Part shown: positions 49,701 to 60,200 of the stretch, piece after piece
Numbering within the stretch: position 1 is the stretch's first letter
How the letters are laid out: each line of letters starts with the position of its first letter
From: Ceriagrion tenellum
Lineage: Eukaryota > Arthropoda > Insecta > Odonata > Coenagrionidae
NCBI GenBank assembly: GCA_963169105.1
Contig: OY720642.1
Location: forward strand, 23,120,965-23,184,964
Length of the DNA: 64,000 nt
Direction: 5' to 3'
Program-made: the position numbers and the translations under genes
Notes under the pieces: model-generated
Database searches by the model: none
The model's input: only the letters and a program-made list of their open reading frames with translations
What the model was told of the DNA's origin: nothing

Positions 49701-52700
49701 AAAATGACCTAAGTTGTTGTCACACCCTCACAAACAAAAATTAACTTTATAAAACATATGCACAGATGGATGGTGACAAACACAGCCAGGAGGAATTTGA
49801 GTTCATATCTCCAGCATTAGCAATCAAGAGTTAACCCTTTGACCTGGAGCAAAAGGCATTAGGGGCAACATAAATATTGTTTTCCATGCCAGGATCGTGC
49901 CCTCATTACTCACAATTGTCCAAATAGGATGGTGGAGCAGGTTTTGAGGGTCGCTCTGGTGGTCTGGAAATTGGTGGTCTGGAAATTGGTGGTCTGGAAA
50001 TTGGTGGCCTGGAAATTGGTGGTCTGGAAATTGGTGGCCTGGTGATTGGCGGTGGAGGTGGTGGTGGTGGGTGATGGTGGGGGGTGTCACTGCCACCCCT
50101 CCTTGGGGGAGGCGGCCGCTTGAAGTGCCCACCATTGCTTTGGGGCCCCACCATAATGGCACCATCTCCACATGCTCTCCCAGATGTCCTCCCGTACACA
50201 TCATAATCTCTGTCCTGTACTAGATCTTTGTAAGGATCTAGTTTCTTCAGAGGCTGGCCACTTAGGTCACAATTGGACAGTCCTTGAGTTCTTGGGTCAC
50301 CATTAAATCTGTGGAATGAACATAAAATCAGCAGTAAGATGTAATGTACATAACTAGAGTTCTCAGTTAACAGCAAGTCATCAGAAAGGTGTGTCATCTT
50401 AATATTAACCAGACATTATAAAACAACGCCATGGAGTGCTAACAATTTCCGTTAGTTGACCAAGAAGAAAAAATTAAAAAAAAAACAGTATTTGAAAAAC
50501 CAGATTTTGAAACTATTTTTTCCTGTGATTATCCTACCAAGCCACTTTTGGTTCAATTCTTTAATAAGACTTCAAACTCATCGCCCATGCCCAATGTGAG
50601 ACCACAGGATTTGCCATCATGAACATCATTTCAGTTTTTTCAAGGGTGGGGAAAATGGCTCTTGAGAGGGCTTAAAATCCATATACATTTCAAACGTCAC
50701 ATTTAGTCGCAAAAATCCCTTGCCACATGCCTGGGCCATAAATGCCACTTTGGTGCTGAATAATAACAATTAAGCTTAAATTATTAAGTATCTTTCAAAT
50801 AGAAAATATGAGCATTATGAAGTCAAGCAACCCAGCACAACTAAAGGGACACGAAATTAAGGCCGCAAAAGAGGTAAATGGCGGCACGTGGCTTGGCAAG
50901 AGATAATGGATTTGCTGGTGCGGACTGCCATCAATCTAACAGAGTAAAAATGCTTGCTCACCTGTAGCTGAAGGCGTCACAGTGGAACATCGCACTGCGG
51001 TAGCATTCCTTGGCACAGTCCTCAGGGTCCCTGCTCCGAACCCTGACGGACATGAACAGCAAGTCACTCTCCTGGACGTCTTCCGGGTCACTGGGCGGCG
51101 GATGGGGCCTTCCCTCAGGCGACAACCTGAAGCCCCTTCTGACCACCACGAAGCATTCACCGCCTCCTCCTCCGTGACCACCTTTTGACCACCCTCCTCC
51201 TCCCCCAGTCGCTCCGCCGCCCCCGGATGCAGGCCAGGGGCCCTGGGGCCCTGACGGAGGACGGTCGACGGGGCGGAAAGCAGAGGGAGCAGGCGGCGGT
51301 CCCACTGGTGGATGGTGACCCCCTCTCACCCTGCCCCCGTCATCTCCGCCCCCGACACCGCCCCACCTTCCGCCGTCCCCGCCGCCGCTTCCGCCCCTCC
51401 ACCGATTACCACCCCATCCCCCGCCTCCTCCACCGCCGCCGAAGCGGTGGTCCGAGGGACCTGCAATGCAGACAAAAAGCTGTGGCATAACAGTCAGACG
51501 GTCCAGTGGCTCACCGTTTTATTGTCTCGCCTTGCGTAACCACAAATGCTTTCACGCCCTCTCGCCTCACGTCCCCACCCTCATCCTAAATTTCTCCTCT
51601 CCGGCAGCGCCGCCCTGGTGACGTTGCCCCGAACCCAAGTCTGCAGGCTCACCTTCGGTACGCTATTCTGCGATCACCCGCTTAGAATCTTCAACCTGCG
51701 ATGCTGATCAGGGGAGCAAGTCGTTAACTTTTTTTCGCCAGCCGATAATGAATAACTGTCTCCCCAGTGACGCTTATTATATTTGGCGTGTCTATAAAGG
51801 TGGTTCCAGAGAGATATCATTTCACATGAAAGTAAATGAATTTGGCCTCATGGGAAGGAAAAAGGTGTCACCTTTCGAAAGACACCAAAGTATAAAATAA
51901 ATAAAAGGACGTTCCTTATCCCCTATCCTCAAATGCCGTAGTAGCGTCCGTAACTGGAGTTTTTCAGGGATTGGATCCGTTAATGACTTTAAGGCACCTT
52001 ATCCCACAGGCTCGGGTTCAAATCTCGGAGGTTTCGGAGATTTTCTCGAGGTAAACCGATCCCCACTTGGAAATTAGAATAACCACTCTCCGTCCATCGG
52101 ATGAGATGAACCAATTACACGTGTGCGCAAATCCCTCATTCCATTTTTACCACCTATCGTCAAAGCTCGAGCAACTGAAGGGTGACATTCTGGAATCGGG
52201 TTGGCATCACAGATGCTTCTAGTGGTCCATTTGGAGGGCCCGAGTTCGAATCCAGGCATTCCATTTTTACTTACCGTTGTAATATTTTGAGTTATGGAGG
52301 ATATGGAGAGGCAAAAGGTGTCTTCTGAGTGGTTGTCAGGAACGCTGACTGAATGGCTGGGACAAATTATCATTTAAATGGCCTAGTTAGAGAAAATACC
52401 TTCGACTGGCTGGAATATTTAGTTGTAAATGAAGAGTTATTAGCTTGTTTTCAGAAGCAACGGAGATTAAATACACTGCACAATAATTTGACTATTGATT
52501 TTATTAAAAAATTCAAAATGAATTACACTTTTCCATGGGAAATATATAGATGATATAAATTTGAGAATGCCTCATATAGATATCCGCTCGTGGTCACGAT
52601 GCGCGGATCCAGCGTGAGGTGAGATCAACTCGATTCTTCCGGAGCATCGCCCTTCACCACACCGCGGTCACATAAATGATATTCACCTGTTTGCTCGGGT

Positions 52701-53090
52701 TGCTGCGACCAACCGCCACCTCCGCCGCTACCGCCTTCGGCACTGGGCGCTCCATAAAACCCAGGGAGCTGCTGTCCGTTGTGTCCCACTCCCCTCTGAG
52801 GGCCTCTACCGCCTCCACCGCCCCACGAAGAACTGCCGCCACCGCCACCGGCCGAACTGACCCCGAACCGCCCACCGGACGAGCCCCCGTCGGCCCCAAA
52901 GTCTCGCGAAGGCCACCCCGACGGGCCCTGGGGCCCCCTCGTCCCTTGCGGAGGGGCGTCGCGGGGAGGGCAAATACCGTGCCCAATGGCGGCCCTCGCG
53001 AAGTACTCGGCCGAGGGGGCGTGGCCGTGCTCCTGGAAGCGGATCTCGGAGAGCGGAGCGGCGGTGAGACCGCAGAGACGGGTGTCCCAC
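46075..53090 (-). CDS. PAN/Apple-domain secreted-type protein (3' five exons)
   Basis: Five minus-strand exons (52687-53090, 50962-51460, 49914-50308, 48997-49255, 46075-46705) join with matching phases (1, 2, 1, 2) at GTGA-type donors and AG acceptors and end in TGA at 46075-46077, giving about 730 residues of C-terminal sequence. In order: the end of one PAN/Apple domain, a long Gly/Ser-rich linker, a complete second PAN/Apple domain split over two exons, a Pro/His-rich linker with PPISR repeats, a Cys-rich module, and a hydrophilic acidic tail. PAN domains bind proteins or glycans in extracellular proteins, so a secreted or matrix/cuticle role is likely but inferred. The first visible exon begins in phase 2, so at least one upstream exon (signal peptide and start of the first PAN) is missing; I could not find it between 53.1 and 64 kb. 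I know no name for this protein. Confidence 0.85.
46706..48996 (-). other. Intron of PAN gene
   Basis: AT-rich, CpG-poor intron. It contains a CA microsatellite at about 47709-47728. No other element is recognised. Confidence 0.6.
47709..47728 (+). repeat. CA microsatellite
   Basis: About ten CA units inside the intron. Confidence 0.9.
48997..49255 (-). CDS. PAN gene exon: Cys-rich module
   Basis: Acceptor GAATGTAG|CT at 49256, donor CCATG|GTGAGC at 48997. The translation has GGRPCAPGSSCTRHPDGGFW, GCPVSSFG, and DWDYCCRPGHQCGYSEGY. The paired cysteines and the W/Y-rich pattern suggest a small disulfide-bonded extracellular module that continues into the next exon (PWCYVG, QWRPCS). Confidence 0.85.
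49914..50308 (-). CDS. PAN gene exon: second PAN C-half, PPISR repeats
   Basis: Acceptor TTCCACAG|A at 50309, donor CAATT|GTGAGT at 49914. It completes the PAN domain (GLSNCDLSGQPLKKLDPYKD, then DYDVYGRTSG). Then come Arg/Pro-rich sequence, a His/Pro tract and five or six tandem PPISR units from 15-bp repeats at about 49964-50048. The repeats are likely length-polymorphic. Confidence 0.88.
49964..50048 (-). repeat. 15-bp coding tandem repeat (PPISR)
   Basis: GGTCTGGAAATTGGT (plus strand) repeats five to six times with T/C variation at one site, encoding PPISR on the minus strand. Confidence 0.9.
50962..51460 (-). CDS. PAN gene exon: Gly-rich linker, second PAN N-half
   Basis: Acceptor CATTGCAG|GT at 51461, donor CTACAG|GTGAGC at 50962. 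A Gly/Arg-rich linker and a Pro-rich stretch lead into GGECFVVVRRGFRL, then DLLFMSVRVRSRDPEDCAKE and CYRSAMFHCDAFSY. The spacing CAKECYRS....C.AFSY is the core of a PAN/Apple domain. Confidence 0.88.
51461..52686 (-). other. Intron of PAN gene with SINE copy
   Basis: The intron between the first and second visible exons. It contains a plus-strand SINE at 51.98-52.14 kb and a second tRNA-like box B motif at 52243-52256 (GAGTTCGAATCCAG). Confidence 0.6.
51975..52140 (+). mobile_element. tRNA-derived SINE, copy 4 (plus strand)
   Basis: Box B-like GGGTTCAAATCTC is followed by GTAAACCGATCCCCACTTGG and later TCCGTCCATCGGATGAGA. These align in order with the minus-strand body of copy 1 (GTAAACCCGATCCCTACTTG, TCCGTCAGTCGGATGAGA), so it is the same family in opposite orientation with an internal deletion. 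Confidence 0.65.
52687..53090 (-). CDS. PAN gene exon: end of first PAN, Gly-rich linker
   Basis: The acceptor is CTGTCTGCAG|G at 53091 and the donor ACAG|GTGAAT at 52687. The reading WDTRLCGLTAAPLSEIRFQE, then SAEYFARAAIGHGICP, is the C-terminal part of a PAN/Apple domain, followed by GPQGPSGWPSRDFG and long Gly/Ser runs. Its high GC content makes other frames look open, but only this one matches the neighbouring exon phases and domain order. Confidence 0.8.
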
Positions 53091-53191
53091 CTGCAGACAG
53101 AGAGGAGAAGAGAAGGACCATCCTTTCATTAATTACACACTCCACAGTGCTACGCATTATTGCCCATCTCCTGATACTATTTCGTATCTTT

Positions 53192-53201
53192 TAAACCAGT
53201 G
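53192..53201 (+). repeat. 10-bp target-site duplication, left
   Basis: TAAACCAGTG, repeated at 54985-54994, brackets the PLE at 53202-54984. Confidence 0.7.
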
Positions 53202-53299
53202 ATATGAGAACGAAGGCTTTCGGGGTGCTCTACGATAATCTTCTTCATTTTTCGGGATCGACCGCGTATTTTTGTTGTGAGTGACAACAGTTTCGCTGA

Positions 53300-53670
53300 T
53301 ACTACTGTCAGCGTGTTCAGCGGACAATTTCAACAGGGACAGAGGATACCACCTGGACGATACATGGAGGAGAATCCTGAAAAGGGCCAATGAGGGAGCA
53401 GCACCCAAAATTGGCGGGAAATGGGTCCTTTATTATAAGGGCCAAACTCCTGTTCCCACAGATGCGGTGGACGACGCCACGGAGGAGACGGTTTCCAAAA
53501 AGGACCTTCTCCGCCTGCTCAGCCTGCTGCTGGCCAACCTCCACCCGGCGGAGCGACTTTCGGCAGCTCAGTTCCTGGACGCAGCGGCGCGCGAGGTTCT
53601 TGGGTACTCCGTCCAAGCGGTGTACTCATGGAACTCGCAGTACACAGCCGTGGAGAGAACGACGGCTTGA
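53300..53670 (+). pseudogene. PLE C-terminus with unusual GC-rich extension
   Basis: The frame starts with ADNFNRDRGYHLDDTWRRIL, which matches the ...NNFNRE.GY.LS..W end that follows the GIY-YIG domain in PLE proteins. It then continues for about 85 residues (KIGGKWVLYYKG, KKDLLRLLSLLLANLHPAER, LDAAAREVLGYSVQAVYSWN) in clearly GC-richer sequence before a TGA at 53668-53670. The extension is helical and Leu/Ala-rich in appearance. I do not recognise it. It may be a lineage-specific PLE tail or captured sequence. RT and nuclease are absent, so the copy is 5'-truncated. Confidence 0.5.
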
Positions 53671-54114
53671 ACAACAGGCTAAGATATCGTTATAATATGA
53701 CAAATGCCTCTCAGGCTATCTGCTGAAATATGCACCTTGAATATACCCTTGTATAAATATTCACTTCCATAATTTTGACATCGCCCAGTCCGATTGATAC
53801 TTATTTTCACTCATAATTGTTTAAAAACTCTATAAATTTCGTTCATGACTACAGCCAATTATTCTTGACTTAATTACTGACATAAAATTTCGACTGTAAA
53901 TGTATTCCAATTATATTACTGATAACTTAATCTTTTCTATGGACAATGGGCATACAATTGATAAGTTAGATGCTGTTTAAAACTTGAACCTAAAACAATA
54001 ATCTCTGATTGGCTTTGTAAATACATGTGACGTGTAAATATAACAACCTTAGCATCCTCCTAGGAAAATCTGTAAATATATGTAACTTGTAAATATAATT
54101 ACTAATCTTGGATC

Positions 54115-54609
54115 TCTCCACAGAACAACGCAGACATCGCATCCGGAACCAGACAACAGAACCGACAGTCAACACTACGATGAAGGCATTACACACCGGG
54201 TCCACAACACGGTCTTACGCTGCCGCAACACCACATCAGAATGCCACTTAGTAATCTCACCTGCAACACCGTCTTCTGCAAACAACACATCAATATTACA
54301 CGGCGGTCTGCGTGAGGTTTTGCCGGTTTCCCTCACGCCTCGGGCAAATGCCAGGCCATTAAGCCATCCCGGAAGAAAAGAGTTCCTGCTGACTACAACC
54401 TAAAAACACCCTAACGAATCTGCTACATGCTTACACATAGTTGTTAAAATGTATAAAGTTCATATGACTAACCCTGAAGAGGAATTATTTCCTATAGCGG
54501 GGGCTATTGTAATGTATATATTAATGTATTGAATATTATTATTAATGAATGTATGTATATACCATTTTATGCAATAGCAATAAACATCTTTGACTTGACT
54601 TGACTTGAC
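54115..54609 (+). mobile_element. LINE/SINE 3' end, copy A
   Basis: GC-rich sequence containing a hairpin GCGTGAGG/CCTCACGC (54310-54338), then GGGCAAATGCCAGGCC, an AT-rich stretch, AATAAACATC and a (TTGAC)n tail ending near 54609. This is the layout of a non-LTR retrotransposon 3' end or a SINE that shares it. The start is approximate. Confidence 0.6.
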
Positions 54610-54642
54610 CTGTTAAGTTTCATATGTATTTTCTTCATATGT

Positions 54643-54875
54643 CTACGCATTGTTTCGGGCCTGGCGACGGATTTCGTGGGTTTCCCGTCGCCCTAGGGCA
54701 AATGCCGGGCCGTCATCTCCCACACACACTTCCATTTATGCCAAAGACAGTTTTTCCACCCTGAAGAGGCAAGAGCCTATAACAGGGGACCAGGCACGCG
54801 TTGTTATCTCTTTCTTGTTATTGCTTTTCTTATTTCTGTATCATGTGTATTGGTAAATAAAACATTTTTGAATTT
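54643..54875 (+). mobile_element. LINE/SINE 3' end, copy B
   Basis: Hairpin GGCGACGG/CCGTCGCC (54663-54692), then GGGCAAATGCCGGGCC, then ...GGTAAATAAAACATTTTTGAA with a (TTTGAA)n-type tail. Same architecture as copy A but diverged, with compensating changes in the hairpin. Confidence 0.6.
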
Positions 54876-54984
54876 GAATTTGATGAACCGGCATCTTCGA
54901 CCTGAAGATGTTGACAGTAGGGCCAGCGAAACTGCTGTCACTCACAACAAAAATACGCGGTTGATCCCGAAAAATGAAGGATTC

Positions 54985-54994
54985 TAAACCAGTG
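54985..54994 (+). repeat. 10-bp target-site duplication, right
   Basis: Second copy of TAAACCAGTG. Confidence 0.7.
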
Positions 54995-55595
54995 GTTTAA
55001 AAAGTGGACACTACCGCCCCCCAGGAGGCGGTACTTTTATCTAAGGGAGCGAAAAGAAAGAAGGCAGGGGAAGGGGGGCACTGGAGTCGAGGTCCTGATC
55101 GATGTTATCTTACATACATGTCCGGGGACGAATAAACTATCCATACATTGGATTTGAAATAAAAATTAGTTTATTCACAACTGTTATAAGTTTATTTTTA
55201 TAATCTTCCTGATTTAGTCAAGTAGCTTATTATTTTAAAGCTTACGGCAGGGGGGCGTCGGGTAAACGTTTGTGGAACACGAGGTGCCGGGGCTCAAAAA
55301 AATTTGGGGAACACTGCTCAAAAGCCTCTTACTTTCATAAATAATACTATAGGAAACTTAAAACATTTAGTAAATATCAAAACACGCCAATGGAACATCA
55401 TCCTTAAGAGATTTCGTGGGGAACGTATAAGTTCATCATGATATTCAAGATTCGCCTTTTGTTGTTTGATACACAGAGATCCTAAATATTACTTAGAGTT
55501 TTTAACTACATGCTTCATGGAATTATTTGTTTGGATAAATTTCTGACCATGCAAAGTTATATGTTCAAGTAATAATACTTCCTTACTTCCATGGC
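54995..55595. other. No recognisable gene
   Basis: Contains a G-rich patch (55010-55090, 55248-55310) reminiscent of short repetitive DNA, otherwise AT-rich. Confidence 0.4.
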
Positions 55596-55599
55596 AACT

Positions 55600-57200
55600 C
55601 AAACCGTAATAGGTTTTTGGCCTCACGAAAAATTTTACGTCATCTATCTCTGTCTTCCACCGCTGCCGTTGAGCTTCTGATCTTTCTCATGTCTTTCTGG
55701 ACTTGGTCCCACCGCCTTAGTCTGGGTCTTCCCCAGGGTCTTTTTCCTTCAGGTCTTCCAGTTCATATTTCTTTCAGCATAGTCTCTTCTTCTCGTCTGT
55801 AAACGTGGCCAGTCCATCTCAGAAGTCTTGATTTAATTACAGCTGTAATATCAGGATCTGGAAATAGTTCTCTCGGTTTTCTGTTTGTTCTGATGCACCA
55901 ATCTTCACATTTTTTACTGGCCCTATTATTGTTCTCAGAGCTTCATTTTCAAATTTCAGTTTTATCTCATCGTATTAGCTTGAAGCCTATACTTCTGAGC
56001 GGTATAGAGAAACTGGTTGTATTACAGTTTTGTAAAGTCAACTTTGCTTATCTGGATAATACTTTGCTTTTGAGGATTTTTTAAAATACTCTAGAAGCAT
56101 TTGTTTGAATTTATTCCTCTTGATTCTATTTTCTTTTTCTTCCTTATTATCATGATTAATTAATATCCCCATATGTTTTAACTGTACATCTTGTAAAAAT
56201 TTTGTCTCCTACTCCTAGTGGATCGTTTTCTTCATTTGCTTTTCTTCCGACTCTCGGGTACTTAGTTTTTTCTTCACTAACAGCTAGTCCTATTATTCCG
56301 GCTTGGGTTATCAGTTCTTCTGCAATATGCCTTAAGTTACCTTTAATTTCTGTCGTTAGAACAATAACATCAGCCGAAGCTAATATATTAAGTTTTACCA
56401 CCGTCTTCAAGCAGGCTGTAATTCTTTTGTTCTTCTCAAAGTTTCTCCTAAATCCAGGTTTAAGAGTATAGGAAACACACGACCACCTTGTCTGACTCCT
56501 GTAGCAATGCCTCATTCTTCAGAATACTCACCTGACCTTATCCTCAGATCCTTTTATGCATATATTTACATTTATTAGTTTCTCTGGTATTCCATGCTTT
56601 TCAGAAGTTTCCACATTTTTTCTCTACTAATAGAGTCATACGCCTTTTTAAAGTCAATAAAAAGCAAGTGAGTTTCTTTGTTATACTTCCAATATTAGAC
56701 AATGCTCGTTTTTAAATTAATATTAGGTCTATAGTAGATTTTTGCCTTCTGAAGCCTGCTTGGTGATCTCTTAATACTTCTAAAGCACATACATGTAGTC
56801 TGTTGTATATTTCTTTTGATAGCACCTTATAAATTGTATTTAATAAGGATTAACCTCTATAGTGATAACAAGTCAGTTTGTCTCCCTTTTTTGTGAATTG
56901 GAATAACGATTGCTCTTTTCTTTTCTTTGAGTATTCCTTCTGTCTTCCATATTTTTTTTATTAATATAAAAATTATTTGAAACAACCTTGGCCCTCCATC
57001 CTACAAACCTTAGCTGGTTCACGATCCTTCCCTAGTGCGTTATGGTTTTTCAGTTACTTTATCGCTCTTCGCCTTTCCTCTTCCATCACGTCTTCCACTA
57101 ATGGCTGAGCACGAGTATAATTCTGATTTCGATATTTCCGTGTTGTTCTCTTCTACGTTTCACGTAAGTCTTTCAAAGACTTGTTGCATGACATTCATTA
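55600..57200 (-). pseudogene. Non-LTR retrotransposon RT, decayed
   Basis: Minus-strand pieces in several frames appear in the right order: ALKNHNALGKD (target region of KNNKAPG.D), YRG.SLLNTIYKVLSKEIYN, DHQAGFRRQKSTID, LLFIDFKKAYDSI, GVRQGGRVFPILLNLDLEKL, LASADVIVLTTEIKGNLRHI with GLAVSEEKTKY (the FADDI block with its first Asp lost), and finally LRWTGHVYRREEE with GRPEGKRPWGRPRLRRW. This covers RT motifs 1-7 plus the C-terminal region of a LINE. Many frameshifts and stops make it inactive. No endonuclease is seen. Confidence 0.8.
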
Positions 57201-60200
57201 GCATCCCCTGTCACATTTACAATGATATTTTTGAATCCAAAGCTTTTTGGAGAGTAGCCTTTTCGAAAGAAAAATAATATGTTATATAAATTAACATATA
57301 ACATAAATAAATATATAAAAGTGACAATGAACTATTATCACCCTAGCTTGCTGTGCAAAATTGTATAATTGTAAGAAATTGTGAAATGAGTAAAATTAAG
57401 GGGCCTTGAAATAATTAATACATGGATGCAAGACGAAGAAAAGCGTCTAAAAATGACATTTAATGGCCATCGCGGCTTAAATTAAACAAACATAACATAA
57501 TAAGACAAAATTTGAACCATTAAAATCTACGATAAGCCTGACTTATACGACGGTTGTAAGGTAATTAAAAGAAAGGTGAGTTGCTGTTTCGCTGAGAGGT
57601 TGAATTTCGTTCCCGGTGACGAAGCTTTCCATAAGACTGTTGAAAGATCCTCCATGCTGTGAGCACTAGTAATGCAGCACATAAAATGCTAACACAAATG
57701 TGGGGAAATTTATCTCGAATGATCTATTAAATTAACCGGAAATTAGTTATGGATCACCAAATAACCGGTCAGCTGCGCTACTTACTATCACCACCATGTC
57801 TGGTGACTCGACTACGATCCGAATCCTGAACTCGCAACAGCGGGCTCACAGGAGTGAATGGCTAACACACATGACCGATTAATGAGGACGGAGATCAATT
57901 CCGGGTCAAATTCAATATTTTAATAGTGAATTTTCACACATTGATGATACATTTTGCACCAACTCTTTGGCGGCGCGGCGTCCAAAAGAACTCGCATGAG
58001 TCTTCGCAAAAAATATTTTCCCCTTACCACGTGAACCTTAAGAAACATGACTACATCGTGAATCCAACTGTAATTGACTAAGAGAGACACAAAAAGTACC
58101 CTCTTCATTGTTTAACCTTTTCTTCGACCTAATAAATGCCTTCCTTCAATGATTACAATGAGTTGGTACACAACATCCATCAATTATTTTGACAGCATAA
58201 AAGTAAAGAGAAACCTCACCTTTCATTTTGGACAGACAAAAAAAGGGTAAACGCTAGCATATACTCCGGCGCATTGACCCTCAGTCGCAGAAAACAGAGG
58301 CACGATAGCTGGATATGAAATCCGGGTGAGTTCCTACCGACCGGTTTCTCATAACCAGAATGAACTGGCTGAATCACGAAAATATCAAGAAATTTCCGAA
58401 TGAAAATATAGAACGAAGCAACTCTCTTAGCTTAGGAGATTCGAGACAAGCCATGAAAATTGTACCCTTCGAACGGTCTGCAGGTTGTAATTTTTGTTTA
58501 TCGTTTTGTAGGCTTTTTAAAATGGGCTAATTGAGCACGAAAAGGGCCGCAGCATTTACACGAGAGGCATTTCGGACCAACCCAAGAAATGTTCTCGAGT
58601 TATTTATGAGGAGACTTCAAGAAACGATAAAAATACGTCCGAGTGATCGGGGTCATCGGATACGCTTGAGATGGATACCAAATACTCCACAATGGAGGAT
58701 GAGAGGTGATTTAAGTAAGCTGGCTGAAAAACACTACACACTTCGCAGATGTTACTCCTCAGACCAGAATTTCCGCTTCTTTCCGCTTCTTTCCGCTCGA
58801 TGCGGTTTTAAGGTGTGTAAAAAGGCTAGCGGTTTTTTTAAGGGGGGATAAAGAAGAGGATATGTATGGATGTCGACCATCTTGGCTCTTACCTACTAAC
58901 CTTGATGACTCCCGGCAGGGCAGCCCGCTTTGTCCAGAAGACATTGGAATCCTCGTGCCCACGCATGTTTTCCTCAATTACGTTCCCGCCTCGAGGATTT
59001 TCGGTGCCCCGTTTGGGATGGCCTTCGCGCGTCCCATCCTAATTTATTCACGTCCCCCATCCAAAGAAAGATAAGAAACTTTACGAGACCTCTTTTGTTG
59101 ATGTGGTTCCGCTGTTAAAAAATTGAATGTCATTTCAATCATATTCGGGAATCAGAGATACATGTGTCCTTCATTTGATAGTGACAGCAAAATACTACCT
59201 TACCTCGCACCGTATTATATAGTAACGTCAACGTGAAATTAAACGGGATTAAGTGCGAGACAGAGAAGAACTTCGAAAAAGATGTGATTTTTTTGTGTTA
59301 TACAAACATTTATTTCGCAGCAAAACGACTACACTATGCGAGTTGTTCCAGCATATCTAATAGTGATAAAATCATCCCCTCTCAGTTTTTGAGGCATCAG
59401 TAAATAACTGCAATTGTTGCCGTCAAAACCCCTGCGTTATTTCTACCCAAATGGTACCGTAGATGACTTGTAATGTCGGAAAGAATTGTTCATTAAGAAA
59501 TATATTTGTCAACTAATCCGCAAGCTGACCATCTTTATTTTGCTTCCCAGTAGGTTAGACGTACTGTCAGAGATTTAGTATTTTTTAATCAACAGAAATG
59601 ATGATACGACTACATATTATTTGTTTAGCTCCTACTGTTGCGTTGGAACCTCCTATAGCTAGAATGAATTGTCTTAGACTGGGATTTTTAGGTGACCCGG
59701 CTAGATTTTCAACGTCAAATCAAAGACTTTTATCCCATGAAACGCACAACAACCAGGGCCGAGGCAGAATGCCGACCCACGACCTTTGGGTAGCGTCGGT
59801 AGGTTAGTTTGAGATCTGAAGCAATAAAGTACTTGGATTACGAATAAACTCATTGATTACCTATCCGCAGTGTAATCTACAGTGGAAATAGACAATAGAA
59901 CATGTTATAACATTACTTTTTGGCATCAAAGACAAAGTTTGGTGACGATCAGACTGCTTTTCTATGAACAAATTAATTATGGAACGGTCAGGATGGTCCT
60001 AGGATGCAGATTCCTTCCCTATTTTCGAGAGGGGGGAATAAGGGATGAGGGCTTTTAAAAAAGGCTCGCTGAAGGAGCCGGCGTATCATTAATCAGACAG
60101 GACGAAAGTAAAGAACGATTTATAAATAATAAAATTTGTTTCTCCGCGTGGATCTGTCATGGCTATACATTATCACCAAAAGACAGTGCCCTCAGCCGAA

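Larger units (their letters stand above)
53202..54984 (+). mobile_element. Penelope-like element with nested LINE tails
   Basis: The left end (53232-53298, TTCATTTTTCGGGATCGACC...) is the reverse complement of the right end (about 54917-54980) with few mismatches, and 10-bp duplications flank the whole. The right end reads CCTGAAGATG...GCGAAAC, the PLE-end pattern with CUGANGA and GAAAC. A plus-strand frame begins with a PLE C-terminal signature (NFNRDRGYHLDDTWRRIL). Two LINE-type tails are nested within (about 54115-54609 and 54643-54875). It lies in the intron just upstream of the first visible PAN exon. Confidence 0.75.

Noticed and set aside
52676..53194. Plus-strand and alternative minus-strand frames over the GC-rich PAN exon
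   Set aside because: Only the frame reading WDTRLCGLTA matches the phase of the next exon and continues a PAN domain.
54905..54960. Functional hammerhead in the right end of the 53-55 kb PLE
   Set aside because: CTGAAGA and GAAAC are present, but stem II and stem III plus a UH cleavage site could not be drawn, so only a PLE-end motif is claimed.
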